Shown: positions 28,844-36,845 of the stretch, piece by piece
Layout: each line of letters starts with the position of its first letter
Numbering within the stretch: position 1 is the stretch's first letter
NCBI RefSeq assembly: GCF_009687865.1
Contig: NZ_BLAE01000014.1
Span: 146,248 to 210,247, forward strand
Origin: Acrocarpospora macrocephala
GTDB lineage: Bacteria > Actinomycetota > Actinomycetes > Streptosporangiales > Streptosporangiaceae
Length of the DNA stretch: 64,000 bases
Reading direction: 5' to 3'
Made by a program: the position numbers and the translations under genes
The notes under the pieces: model-generated
Databases searched by the model: none
What the model saw: only the letters and a program-made list of their open reading frames with translations
Told to the model about the DNA's origin: nothing

Positions 28844-30166
28844 GTGGCACTGACCGGCAGGGCTGGGCTGATCGCGCTCGCGGGCGCGGTCCTGGTGGTG
28901 CTCGCGCCCCAGCCGGGACTGGTCTTCGCGCTGCTGCTCGGGCTGCTGGCCGTGCTGATCGGCGTCGACCTGGCGCTGGCCGGGAGCGTGCGCGCGCTGC
29001 GCTTCCAGCGGCAGGGCGACAACGCGCTCCGGCTCGGCGACTCGGCCGAGGTCACCCTGCTGGTGGAGAACCCGGGCACCCGGCGGGTGCGCGGGCGGCT
29101 GCGGGACGCCTGGGCGCCGAGCGTGCGGGCGACCCCCCGGGAGCAGCCGGTGGACGTGCCGCCCGGCGAGCGGCGCAGGATCGTGTTCCGGCTGAGCCCG
29201 CTGCGGCGCGGCGACCACCAGGCGGTGGCGGTCACCGTGCGGGCGTTCGGCCCGCTCGGCATCGCCGCCCGGCAGGGCTCGCACCAGGTGCCGTGGTCGG
29301 TCCGGGTGCTGCCGCCGTTCCTGAGCCGCCGCCACCTGCCGTCCCGGCTGGCCAAGCTGCGCGAGCTGGACGGGCGGCACCCGGCGCTGGTCCGCGGCCA
29401 GGGCACCGAATTCGACTCGCTCCGGGAGTACGTGGCCGGCGACGACGTGCGCTCGATCGACTGGCGGGCCACCGCGCGCCGCCACGACGTGGTGGTGCGC
29501 ACTTGGCGGCCCGAGCGGGACCGGCGGGTGCTGATCGTGCTGGACACCGGGCGCACCTCGGCGGGCCGGGTCGGCGTCGATCCGACCTCGGGCGACCCGA
29601 CCGGGTGGCCCCGGCTGGACTGGTCCATGGACGCGGCGCTGCTGCTGGCCGCGCTGGCCGCCAAGGCCGGGGACCGGGTGGACTTCCTGGCCCACGACCG
29701 GGCGGTGCGGGCCTGGGTGTCCGGCGCGTCCCGGACCGAGACGCTGTCGGCGCTGGTGAACGCGATGGCGCCGCTGGAGGCGGAGCTGGTCGAGGCGGAC
29801 GCGCCCGGCATGGTCGCGGCGGTGCTCACCCGGGCCCGGCGGCGCTGCCTGGTGGTGCTGCTCACCGACCTGAACGCGGCGGCGCTGGAGGAGGGGCTGC
29901 TGCCGGTGCTGCCGCAGCTGTCGGCGCGGCATCAGGTGCTGGTCGCGGCGGTGGCCGATCCCCGGGTGGCCGAGCTGACGGCCGGGCGGGACGGCGCGGA
30001 GCAGGTCTACGACGCCGCGGCGGCGGAGAAGCTGCGCGGCGAGCGGCGGCGCATCACCGCGCGGCTGCGCCGCCACGGCGTGGAGGTGGTGGACGCGCTG
30101 CCCGAGGACGCGGCGCCCGCGCTCGCCGACGCCTATCTGGCGTTGAAGGCGGCCGGGCGGTTGTAG
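28844..30166 (+). CDS. DUF58 domain-containing protein
   Basis: A 440-aa membrane-anchored protein starting at GTG, 7 bases after moxR. Two hydrophobic helices occupy residues about 8-45. The DUF58 signature GTEFDSLREYVAGDDVRSIDWRATAR lies near residues 187-212 and is written here in parts: EYVAGDDVR and SIDWRATAR. A von Willebrand A-like fold follows with DxGRTS-like VLDTGRTSAG. It is the expected partner of the MoxR ATPase. It ends one base before the convergent SpoIIM-like gene. Confidence 0.88.
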   Translation: MALTGRAGLIALAGAVLVVLAPQPGLVFALLLGLLAVLIGVDLALAGSVRALRFQRQGDNALRLGDSAEVTLLVENPGTRRVRGRLRDAWAPSVRATPREQPVDVPPGERRRIVFRLSPLRRGDHQAVAVTVRAFGPLGIAARQGSHQVPWSVRVLPPFLSRRHLPSRLAKLRELDGRHPALVRGQGTEFDSLREYVAGDDVRSIDWRATARRHDVVVRTWRPERDRRVLIVLDTGRTSAGRVGVDPTSGDPTGWPRLDWSMDAALLLAALAAKAGDRVDFLAHDRAVRAWVSGASRTETLSALVNAMAPLEAELVEADAPGMVAAVLTRARRRCLVVLLTDLNAAALEEGLLPVLPQLSARHQVLVAAVADPRVAELTAGRDGAEQVYDAAAAEKLRGERRRITARLRRHGVEVVDALPEDAAPALADAYLALKAAGRL

Positions 30167-30167
30167 G

Positions 30168-31160
30168 TCAGCTCGCGGGGGCGTAGTCGGGGGCATTGTC
30201 GATGTCGCCGGTCTCGCCCGCGCGTGCGGCGCGGCGGCCGTAGACGATCACGTAGCTCAGGAACGCGGCCTCGGCCAGCACGCCGATGCCGATCCTGGCC
30301 CAGGTGGGCAGCGGGGACGGGGTCACCAGCGCCTCGATCAGACCGGCCACCAGCAGCACCGCGAACAGGCCGACCACCAGGGTCATCACCGCGCGGCCCT
30401 GCTCGGCCAGGACCTGGCTGCGCGGGCGGGGCCCCGGCGAGACCACCGCCCAGCCGACCCGCATGCCGGCCGCGGCCGCCAGCAGCACGGCGGTCAGCTC
30501 CAGCAGGCCGTGCGGGGTGATCAGGCCGAAGAAGACGTCGCCGCGGCCCGCGTCGATCATCAGGCCGCCCGTGACGCCCACGTTGGCGGCGTTGGAGTAC
30601 AGGATCTGCGGGATGGGCAGGCCCAGCACGGCGGCCGAGATGATGCACTGCGCGGCCACCCAGGCGTTGTTCAGCCAGACGTGGGTGGCGAACGAGCCGG
30701 CCGGGTTCTCGCTGTAGTAGTTCGCGAAGTCGTGCTCGACCAGCTGCTTGATCTCCTCCGGGGTGCCCACGGCGGCGCGCACCTCCGGATTGCCGGCCAC
30801 CCAGGCCGCGAACAGCATCGCGACCGCGGTGAACACCACCGCCGTCGCCAGCCACCACCGCCACGTCCGGTACGTCACGACGGGGAACGACACCGTCCAG
30901 AACTTCACGAACTCCCGCCACGCGGGCGCGTGCGCGCCGGTCACCACCGCGCGGGCCCGGGCCACCAGCGCCGACAGCCGCCCGATCAGCATCGGGTCCC
31001 GGGACGCCGACCGCACGATGGACAGGTGGGTGGCGACCCGCTGGTAGAGCTCGACCAGTTCGTCGATCTCCGCGCCGTCCAGCTCGCGCCGCCGCTGCAC
31101 CAGCCGCTCCAGCCGGTTCCAGGTGGGCTGGTGCGCGGTTACGAATGCGTCGATGTCCAC
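30168..31160 (-). CDS. Stage II sporulation protein M-like membrane protein (SpoIIM/DUF95)
   Basis: A 330-aa protein with a cytosolic N-terminal helical part (residues 1-100) and about six membrane helices. Family signatures are TRVSFP-like VVTYRTWRWWLATAVVF and the loop ITPHGLLELTAVLLAAAAGMRVG. The start is GTG 31160. The long open frame upstream to 32234 overlaps the divergent RDD gene and is not used. The SpoIIM, RDD, DUF58 and MoxR genes form a known actinobacterial neighbourhood. Sporulation itself is not implied. Confidence 0.85.
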   Translation of the reverse strand: MDIDAFVTAHQPTWNRLERLVQRRRELDGAEIDELVELYQRVATHLSIVRSASRDPMLIGRLSALVARARAVVTGAHAPAWREFVKFWTVSFPVVTYRTWRWWLATAVVFTAVAMLFAAWVAGNPEVRAAVGTPEEIKQLVEHDFANYYSENPAGSFATHVWLNNAWVAAQCIISAAVLGLPIPQILYSNAANVGVTGGLMIDAGRGDVFFGLITPHGLLELTAVLLAAAAGMRVGWAVVSPGPRPRSQVLAEQGRAVMTLVVGLFAVLLVAGLIEALVTPSPLPTWARIGIGVLAEAAFLSYVIVYGRRAARAGETGDIDNAPDYAPAS

Positions 31161-31169
31161 AATGTGGAG

Positions 31170-31178
31170 CCTAGTAGG
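31170..31178. promoter_or_regulatory. Shared palindromic -10 element for two divergent near-leaderless genes
   Basis: CCTAGTAGG reads TAGTAG on the plus strand (31172-31177) and TACTAG on the minus strand (31171-31176). Each hexamer ends exactly 10 bases before a GTG: 31188 for the RDD gene and 31160 for the SpoIIM-like gene. The arrangement would give leaders of only a few bases on both sides. The two starts are 27 bp apart, so there is no room for separate promoters between them. Confidence 0.5.
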
Positions 31179-31187
31179 GTTCGGGAT

Positions 31188-32174
31188 GTGTCCGAAGTTG
31201 TGACCGGCGATGCCGTCGTCGTCGACGTTCAGATCGCCCAGCTGCCGATCCGGGCCGGGGCGCGTCTCATCGACGCGGCCATCCAGGCTGTGCTGCTGGT
31301 GGGGGCCGCCGTCCTGCTCGGCTTCCTCTGGGGCGACACCGGGTTCGACGACTCGATCATGAACGCGGTCGTCATCCTGTTCCTGGTGCTGCTGCTGGTC
31401 GGCTACCCGCTGATCTTCGAGTCGCTGACGCTGGGGCGCACGCCGGGGAAGATGGCCCTGGGCTTGCGGGTGGTGTCCGACGACGGCGGGCCGCAGCGGT
31501 TCCGGCAGGGGTTGTTCCGGGCGCTGTCCGGCACGGTGGAGATCTTCGCGTTCGGCGCCGCGCCCGCGGTGATCTGCTCGTTGCTGAACCCCCGGGGGAA
31601 GCGGCTCGGCGACCTCTTCGCCGGGACCATCGTGATCGCCGAACGCGGGCCGCGCCGGGACGGGCCCGCGCCGGAGATGCCGCCGCCGCTGGCCGGGTGG
31701 GCGGCCACGCTGGAGCTGTCGCAGCTGACCGAGGAGGCGGCGGCGATGGCGCGGCAGTATCTGGCGCGGTGGCACCAGCTCACCGCGTTCGCGCAATATG
31801 AGATGGGGATGCGCATCGCGGCCCAGGTCGCGGCCGTGGTCTCGCCGCCGCCTCCGCCGGGCGTGCCGCCGCACGCGTACCTGGCCGCCGTCCTGGCCGA
31901 GCGCCGCCGCCGCGAGTCGGTACGGCTCGAGCAGGCCAGACAGGCGGTCACCCCGATGCCTCCCCCGATGTACCAGACGCCATATCCGACGCCGTTCACC
32001 GAGCCTGCCCAGGCCCCTTACCCGCCTTATCCGGCCCACCAGGGCTACCCCGGTTATCCGGGCTATCAGCCCCCGCCCCCCGGAATGCCCCCATCGGGAC
32101 CGCCCGTTCCGCTGCGGCCACCAGACGAGGTCACGCCCGGGCCGACCCCGGGGGGATTCGCGCCGCCCGTCTGA
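31188..32174 (+). CDS. RDD-family membrane protein with Pro/Tyr-rich C-terminus
   Basis: A 328-aa protein. The RDD domain covers about residues 15-150. It opens with LPIRAGARLIDAAIQAVLLVGAAVLLG and continues with the conserved ESLTLGRTPGKMALGLRVVSDDGG and PRGKRLGDLFAGTIVI. About three helices span the membrane. The C-terminal 70 residues are rich in Pro, Tyr and Gly and probably disordered. The start is GTG 31188; the ATG two bases earlier hits a stop. It is divergent from the SpoIIM-like gene. Confidence 0.85.
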   Translation: MSEVVTGDAVVVDVQIAQLPIRAGARLIDAAIQAVLLVGAAVLLGFLWGDTGFDDSIMNAVVILFLVLLLVGYPLIFESLTLGRTPGKMALGLRVVSDDGGPQRFRQGLFRALSGTVEIFAFGAAPAVICSLLNPRGKRLGDLFAGTIVIAERGPRRDGPAPEMPPPLAGWAATLELSQLTEEAAAMARQYLARWHQLTAFAQYEMGMRIAAQVAAVVSPPPPPGVPPHAYLAAVLAERRRRESVRLEQARQAVTPMPPPMYQTPYPTPFTEPAQAPYPPYPAHQGYPGYPGYQPPPPGMPPSGPPVPLRPPDEVTPGPTPGGFAPPV

Positions 32175-32249
32175 GAACGGGATGTTTAGCCCCATATCGC
32201 GGGGTAGCTGTGACGATCGCAGGCAACGGGGCACGCCTGCAGTGGGGTT

Positions 32250-32300
32250 GGGCGGGTACAGCTGGCGCGAGAGGGAGAGACACGCCGGCCGTACCCGCCC
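32250..32300 (+). terminator. Large hairpin downstream of the RDD gene
   Basis: GGGCGGGTAC (32250-32259) pairs perfectly with GTACCCGCCC (32291-32300). After one mismatch the stem continues with GCTGGCG against CGCCGGC, leaving a 15-base purine-rich loop. It could be a terminator (GTTT follows) or part of a structured RNA. Confidence 0.55.
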
Positions 32301-32391
32301 GTTTCACGCCGCGCCCAGGTGACTGGCCGAAAATGAGCGAGGCGCGAGTCCTTGACTCGTGTCGTACCCGCGGATCCCGCGCGCGGAACGA

Positions 32392-32413
32392 CCCCCGCCC
32401 TTCCGGGCGAGGG
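32392..32413 (-). terminator. Terminator of the LVIVD-repeat gene
   Basis: CCCCCGCCC, loop TTCC, GGGCGAGGG: nine pairs with one mismatch, 18 bp past the stop of the leftward gene. Confidence 0.7.
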
Positions 32414-32430
32414 CCGTCCCCATGGCTGAT

Positions 32431-33843
32431 CTACCAGTGCCCGTGGCCGTGGCCGCCGCGCTCCTTGTAGGTGTCCTGCGTCTGGACGTTGAAGATGTCG
32501 AACTTCACGTCCTTCGCACCCTTGGTACGACGGTCGTTGATCTTCAGAACGTCGAATCCGCGAGTGAACTCGGACCCGTAGATGTAACCGTTGTAGTAGT
32601 AGGCCGACCAGTAACCGTCGCCCAGGTTGGCGCCGGGACCGCGCTCGAAGTAGCCGATCTCGTGCGGGTTGCTCGAGTCGCTGAAGTCCCAGATCGAGAT
32701 GCCGCCCTGGTACCAGGCCTGGACCATGATGTCGCGTCCGTCGACCGGGATGAGCGAGCCGTTGTGAGCCACGCAGTTCTCGGTGTCCGCCTGGTAGCGC
32801 GAGATCTTGAAGTAGCTCTTGAAGGTCATCTTGTTGTCCCGGGAGACATCGAAGATGGCGTCCGCCCCACGGTTCGGCCCGATGGCCTCATTGCAGGTCG
32901 CGGCGCCGCCGCCGCCGAGCTCGTCGGTGAAGATGACCTTGTCGCCCCGGTTGTTGAACGTCGCCGAGTGCCAGAACGCGAAGTTCTCGTCATCGCGTAC
33001 GACGTCCAGGACGCGCGGGGCTTCGGGGTTGCGGATGTCCATCAGGATGCCCTCACCCATGCACGCACCCGCCGCGAGGCCCTTGTCCGGGAACGCGGTG
33101 ATGTCGTGACAGCCGGTGGTCGCCGAGGTCCGCTCCGGGTACGGCAGGGTCTCGCCGGGGTTACCGCCGTCGGGGAACAGGTTGGGCGTGGCGACGACGC
33201 TCGCGTTCTGCGGGTCACGCAGCGGGACCTTGATGATCGAGATCAGGTCATGCGGCGGCTGGCAGTCCGGGAACGACGCCGACGGGCTGTAGGAGGAGAT
33301 GTACAGGTAGACGTTCTTCCGGTCCTTGCCCGGAACGAGCGTGTGGGTGTGCGAACCGCAGTTGGTCTCGATCGACTTGACGTAGCGCGGGTTGGCCTTG
33401 TCGCTGATGTCGAAGACCCGGATGCCCTCCCACGACTCCTTGATCGCGGCCGACTGGGCCACGCTGGTGCAGGAGTCGTCGCTGCGGGAGGAGTCGACGG
33501 AGCCGAACAGGAGGTTGCCGTAGACGGAGACGTCCATCTGCGACCCGGGACACAGCACCGAACTGACCAGCTTCGGCTTCTTCGGGTGCTTGATGTCGTA
33601 GATGGTAAATCCGCCATAGTTACCGACGTACGCGTAGTCGCCCTGGAAGGCGATGTCGGAGTTGATCGTGGTGAGCAGGGAGTCGGGTCGCGGCAGGTTG
33701 GCGACGTGTTCGACGTTATCGCTCATGGCGATAGCGCCTGGGGGCAAGATGTCAGCGGCCTGGGCCGGTGTCGTGGAGAGCACTAACGCTCCAGCGGCAC
33801 CGAGCACGGCGAGCAGACGCCCCGCCCTGCGGAGGGGGGACAT
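32431..33843 (-). CDS. Secreted LVIVD-repeat beta-propeller protein
   Basis: A 470-aa exported protein. The ATG at 33843 has GGAGG 8 bases upstream and gives a Sec signal peptide (RRAGRLLAVLGAAGALVLS, then TTPAQA-ADI as the cleavage region). The mature part contains propeller blades of the LVIVD type (FTIYDIKHPKKPKLVSSV, IRVFDISDKANPRYVKSI, ISIWDFSDSSNPHEIGYFE). Several conserved His/Cys residues (CHDI, SHTHTL) may bind metal. The C-terminus is His/Gly-rich (GGHGHGHW). The role is unknown. It is divergent from a DUF305 lipoprotein, and these two families sometimes occur together. Confidence 0.82.
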   Translation of the reverse strand: MSPLRRAGRLLAVLGAAGALVLSTTPAQAADILPPGAIAMSDNVEHVANLPRPDSLLTTINSDIAFQGDYAYVGNYGGFTIYDIKHPKKPKLVSSVLCPGSQMDVSVYGNLLFGSVDSSRSDDSCTSVAQSAAIKESWEGIRVFDISDKANPRYVKSIETNCGSHTHTLVPGKDRKNVYLYISSYSPSASFPDCQPPHDLISIIKVPLRDPQNASVVATPNLFPDGGNPGETLPYPERTSATTGCHDITAFPDKGLAAGACMGEGILMDIRNPEAPRVLDVVRDDENFAFWHSATFNNRGDKVIFTDELGGGGAATCNEAIGPNRGADAIFDVSRDNKMTFKSYFKISRYQADTENCVAHNGSLIPVDGRDIMVQAWYQGGISIWDFSDSSNPHEIGYFERGPGANLGDGYWSAYYYNGYIYGSEFTRGFDVLKINDRRTKGAKDVKFDIFNVQTQDTYKERGGHGHGHW

Positions 33844-34071
33844 TGAGGGAACCTCCGGGTAAAAGGATGCCAAACACCCCTGATCGTTTCTTTACCGGAG
33901 CTGTCAGGCAAGCCGTCAGGATGTCACAAATAACTGACGATCTGTCGCCTTTACTGTCACAACCCCCGGGCCATAGGTTCCAGGGAATACGCGAGAGGGG
34001 GACGAGTGCGCACAACTCTCCTCGTCATGACCAGACACAATCGCTCCGCGACCATAGCCGTAAGGACCGAA

Positions 34072-34740
34072 ATGCGCAGAGCTCCCCTCGTCATCACGAC
34101 CGCTGTACCCCCCGTGCGCATGGCCAGAGCTCTACTGATCACCTTGGCGGCCGCCCTGCTCACCGCCTGCTCGGCTCCGGCCGACCCGCCCAACGTCATC
34201 ACCGACGCCCCGGTCATCGTCCCCGGCAAACCCGGCGAGGTCGCCGCCACCCTCACCCCCGGCCAGACCTTCGCCCCCGTCCCCTCCCCCACGATCAACG
34301 CCACCGACGTCCGCTACGTCCAAGACATGATCGTCCACCACCGCCAGGCCCTGGAGATGGCCGCGCTGGCCCCCGACCGCGCCCAGTCCCCCCGCCTGAA
34401 GTCCCTGGCCGACCGCATCTACGACGCCCAGGGCCCCGAAATCCAGACCATGACCACCTGGCTCGAAGAAGAGGGCCTCCGCGAACCCGACCACCACGCC
34501 GACCACTCCACGATGCCCGGCATGGCCACCCCCGCCCAGCTCACCGACCTCCGCAACGCCAAGGGCGAACCCTTCGACACCCTCTTCGTCACCCTGATGA
34601 TCGCCCACCACAAGGGCGCCATCACCATGGCCGAAACCCAATTGATCAACGGCTCCCACGACCGCGTCCTCACCTGGGCCCAGGACGTCGTCGCCGAACA
34701 AAGCGCCGAAATCACCCGCCTCCAACGCCTACTCGGCTAG
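34072..34740 (+). CDS. DUF305 lipoprotein
   Basis: A 222-aa protein from ATG 34072, which is preceded by AAGGA at 5 bases. A GTG at 34006 with GAGAGGGG upstream would add 22 residues. The lipobox is LLTAC with Cys33. The DUF305 domain contains two His-rich helix pairs, DMIVHHRQALEMA and LMIAHHKGAITMAE. Some DUF305 proteins of this ferritin-like helical fold bind copper, and the spacer DHHADHSTMPGM adds further His/Met ligands. It is divergent from the LVIVD protein. Confidence 0.8.
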   Translation: MRRAPLVITTAVPPVRMARALLITLAAALLTACSAPADPPNVITDAPVIVPGKPGEVAATLTPGQTFAPVPSPTINATDVRYVQDMIVHHRQALEMAALAPDRAQSPRLKSLADRIYDAQGPEIQTMTTWLEEEGLREPDHHADHSTMPGMATPAQLTDLRNAKGEPFDTLFVTLMIAHHKGAITMAETQLINGSHDRVLTWAQDVVAEQSAEITRLQRLLG

Positions 34741-34747
34741 CCGCACC

Positions 34748-34797
34748 GCCCACGCCGAGTCCCATCTCGCGTCGAGTACGACCTGACCAGCCTGCGC
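34748..34797 (+). pseudogene. Fragment of an HxlR-type regulator gene
   Basis: About 50 bp match 37087-37137 inside the intact hxlR-type gene at about 46 of 52 positions, including the exact run CTCGCGTCGAGTACG. It corresponds to residues HAEAPPRVEYALTSLG, but one base is missing, so the frame is broken. It starts 7 bases after the DUF305 stop. The lectin and reductase genes lie between fragment and intact gene. Confidence 0.7.
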
Positions 34798-34881
34798 CTA
34801 TACCTCGGCTATACCAGCATTTCCGATGCTCATCGTCGGCATGACCGGGATGACCCGGTCGCGCGGACGAAAGGTCGAGTA

Positions 34882-36036
34882 ATGCACATGTTGGTACGCA
34901 GGACCGCAAGGGTCCTCCTAGGGCTCAGCCTTATCCTCGGAGGCGCCGGGACGTTGTCGAGCCCGGCGAACGCCGCTCCCGGTCCCAATCTTCAGACGGG
35001 CGCCGCGATAGGCGTCAACGCCGACGGCCGCCTGGAGGCGTTCGCGGTCAGCACTGGGGCGATGTGGCACATCGCGCAGCTGCCGACAGGCGGTTGGGGC
35101 ATCTGGGACCTCATCCGTGACGCGCCCTCCGGCGTGGCTTTCGAGGCGCATCGCCCGGCGGTCGCCCGGAACAAGGGGGGATGGCTGGAAGTCTTCGCCG
35201 TAGGCAGCAATGGGGTGATGTACCACTCCTACCAGGCGAGTGGAAGGGTCGGCGGCTGGAGCCCCTGGTACAGCATGGGCGCCCCCAGCGGGCACAGCTT
35301 CGGTTTCGCGCGGGTCACGGTCGGCACCAACCGGGATGGCCGGCTGGAGGTCTTCGCCCTCGGCTCCAACCTTGAGCTGTGGCATGCCTGGCAGCTCACG
35401 GCCGGCGGCGCCTGGAGCGGCTGGGCGAGCCTGGGCGGACAGTTCCCAAGAGAAACCCTTCCGGCCGTGGGCATGAACGCGGACGGGCGGCTGGAGGTGT
35501 TCGTCATCGGCGGAGACGGCCGGCTCTGGCACCTCTGGCAGCTCTCGGCCGGCGGCGGCTGGAGTGGCTGGCTCAACGAGGGTGGGAGCCTCCGGGGAGG
35601 GGCGAACACCGGTCCCGCCGTCGGCACCAACCAAGACGGACGGCTGGAGGTGTTCGCGACCGACACCAACGGGCAGGTCGTACACAAGTGGCAGGGGTTC
35701 TCGGGCGGCTGGAGCGGCTGGGCCGGCGGCCTGGGCGGTGGCTCGTTCCCCGTCGTCGAGCAGAACCTCGGCGGCCGGTTGGAGGTCTTCGCCAACGTCG
35801 GCTCCCACATCTCCCATGCCTGGCAGGTCGCCCCCAACAGCGGCTGGCACGGCTTCGACAGGATCGGCGCTCAGGTCAATCCGTACAACTCGCCGAGCGC
35901 CGGCCGCAACGCCGACGGCCGGTTGGAGGTCTTCGCCCATGTGGGCCTGACCCCCAGCCGCGCCGGCATCGTCCATTCCTGGCAGCTGACGCCGGGCGGC
36001 GCGTGGTCGGGCTGGATCCCCCTCGAGGGCGCCTGA
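34882..36036 (+). CDS. Secreted seven-bladed beta-propeller lectin-like protein (PLL/tectonin-like)
   Basis: A 384-aa exported protein with signal peptide MHMLVRRTARVLLGLSLILG ending SSPANA-APG. The mature part is seven repeats of about 50 residues. Each has a core like NADGRLEVFAxG, then LWHxWQLxxGGxWSGW. I count seven N-x-(D/G)-G-(R/W)-LE-(A/V)-F cores, so the propeller should have seven blades. This is the pattern of the Photorhabdus PLL/PHL lectins, which bind fucose or related sugars between blades. There is no catalytic domain. It is followed by a strong terminator and is probably monocistronic. Confidence 0.8.
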   Translation: MHMLVRRTARVLLGLSLILGGAGTLSSPANAAPGPNLQTGAAIGVNADGRLEAFAVSTGAMWHIAQLPTGGWGIWDLIRDAPSGVAFEAHRPAVARNKGGWLEVFAVGSNGVMYHSYQASGRVGGWSPWYSMGAPSGHSFGFARVTVGTNRDGRLEVFALGSNLELWHAWQLTAGGAWSGWASLGGQFPRETLPAVGMNADGRLEVFVIGGDGRLWHLWQLSAGGGWSGWLNEGGSLRGGANTGPAVGTNQDGRLEVFATDTNGQVVHKWQGFSGGWSGWAGGLGGGSFPVVEQNLGGRLEVFANVGSHISHAWQVAPNSGWHGFDRIGAQVNPYNSPSAGRNADGRLEVFAHVGLTPSRAGIVHSWQLTPGGAWSGWIPLEGA

Positions 36037-36045
36037 GGTAACCCG

Positions 36046-36095
36046 GTGAGGGCGTTCACATCCGTCGTCGCCGACCCGACGGTGAACGCCCTCAC
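36046..36095. terminator. Bidirectional terminator after the lectin gene
   Basis: Perfect 14-bp arms GTGAGGGCGTTCAC (36046-36059) and GTGAACGCCCTCAC (36082-36095), with a second inner hairpin CCGTCG/CGACGG. It lies between convergent genes ending at 36036 and 36131. Confidence 0.9.
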
Positions 36096-36130
36096 TCTGC
36101 TTTGTGCCCGCGCCGCTGTCGCAATGCTCG

Positions 36131-36775
36131 TCACACGGAGATGACCGATGACGGGACGCGCGGGATGGCGGAGTTTGGGTCGGCGCCGCCGAATGCCAGC
36201 CCGATCACGAAACCCGCGACCTCCTCCAGCTGGCGGGCACGAGCCAGCGACCCCAGCACGGCCGGCACCCCGCCGACATCGCGCACGAGCTCGCTGACGA
36301 CGTCCAGCGCCGCCGGATCGTCGCCGCAGATCGCCACCGTCACGGCTGCGCCTGGAGATCTTGTCCACTGCTCGGCGGCGAAGAGGTGGAACGCCTTGAC
36401 GACATGGGCTCCTGGAGACAGCCTGGCGATCCGCTCCGCCATCGCCTCCCCGGGGCCGGTGACCAGCACACCGACCCCATGCTCGACGGCATTCGTGGGA
36501 TCGATCAACGGCGTCCCCGCCAGCAGGCCCTCGCCCGCGCCCGCGCTTCGCAGCATGTCCTCGACGCCTTCCCACAACACGGCGAGCAGCACCGCATCGC
36601 GCCCGGTGACCGCCGCACGGGGCGGGACAGCACGCACCCCTCCCCCCAGCCGCTCAGCGAGCTCCTGCGCCTTGGCCTGCGACCGCCCGGCGACCACCAG
36701 CTCATGCCCCGCCCGTACCCAGCCCGCACCCAGTCCCGCCGCCAGCGTTCCCGTGCCCAGGATCCCGATTCGCAT
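36131..36775 (-). CDS. NADPH-dependent F420 reductase-like protein
   Basis: A 214-aa cytosolic protein with an N-terminal Rossmann fold: MRIGILGTGTLAAGLG, then HELVVAGRS, where the Arg-Ser after beta-2 suits NADPH. The F420-binding half contains AHVVKAFHLFAAEQW and ends with a helical region. The family transfers hydride between NADP and coenzyme F420 or acts on related substrates. F420 biosynthesis genes are present in this window (fbiA, fbiB, fbiC). It is divergent from an HxlR regulator, which probably controls it. Confidence 0.8.
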   Translation of the reverse strand: MRIGILGTGTLAAGLGAGWVRAGHELVVAGRSQAKAQELAERLGGGVRAVPPRAAVTGRDAVLLAVLWEGVEDMLRSAGAGEGLLAGTPLIDPTNAVEHGVGVLVTGPGEAMAERIARLSPGAHVVKAFHLFAAEQWTRSPGAAVTVAICGDDPAALDVVSELVRDVGGVPAVLGSLARARQLEEVAGFVIGLAFGGADPNSAIPRVPSSVISV

Positions 36776-36831
36776 GGTCTTCCCCTCTCTCGCGACAATC
36801 GCCTGACCGCTACGGTAGAGAAGGCATTACG

Positions 36832-36845
36832 CACCAATCGGTGCA
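36832..36845. promoter_or_regulatory. Inverted repeat operator candidate for the HxlR regulator
   Basis: GCACC AATC GGTGC, five-base perfect arms, lying between the divergent reductase and hxlR-type genes. It overlaps the first possible start codon of the regulator, as expected for autorepression. Confidence 0.45.

Larger units (their letters stand above)
32175..32430. other. 256-bp gap between convergent genes with a series of hairpins
   Basis: Contains GCAGGC/GCCTGC at 32219-32240, the large hairpin at 32250-32300, CGAGTC ctt GACTCG at 32345-32359 and the terminator at 32392-32413. AGCTGT and ACAGCT flank the first of these. It is richer in secondary structure than termination of two genes needs. 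Confidence 0.6.

Noticed and set aside
31161-32234. N-terminal extension of the SpoIIM-like gene across the RDD gene
   Set aside because: Covers the divergent RDD gene, and SpoIIM homology begins at GTG 31160.
32190-32310. Known riboswitch (c-di-AMP, cobalamin) in the hairpin-rich gap
   Set aside because: Conserved loops of these classes are missing, and no gene lies downstream in the right orientation.
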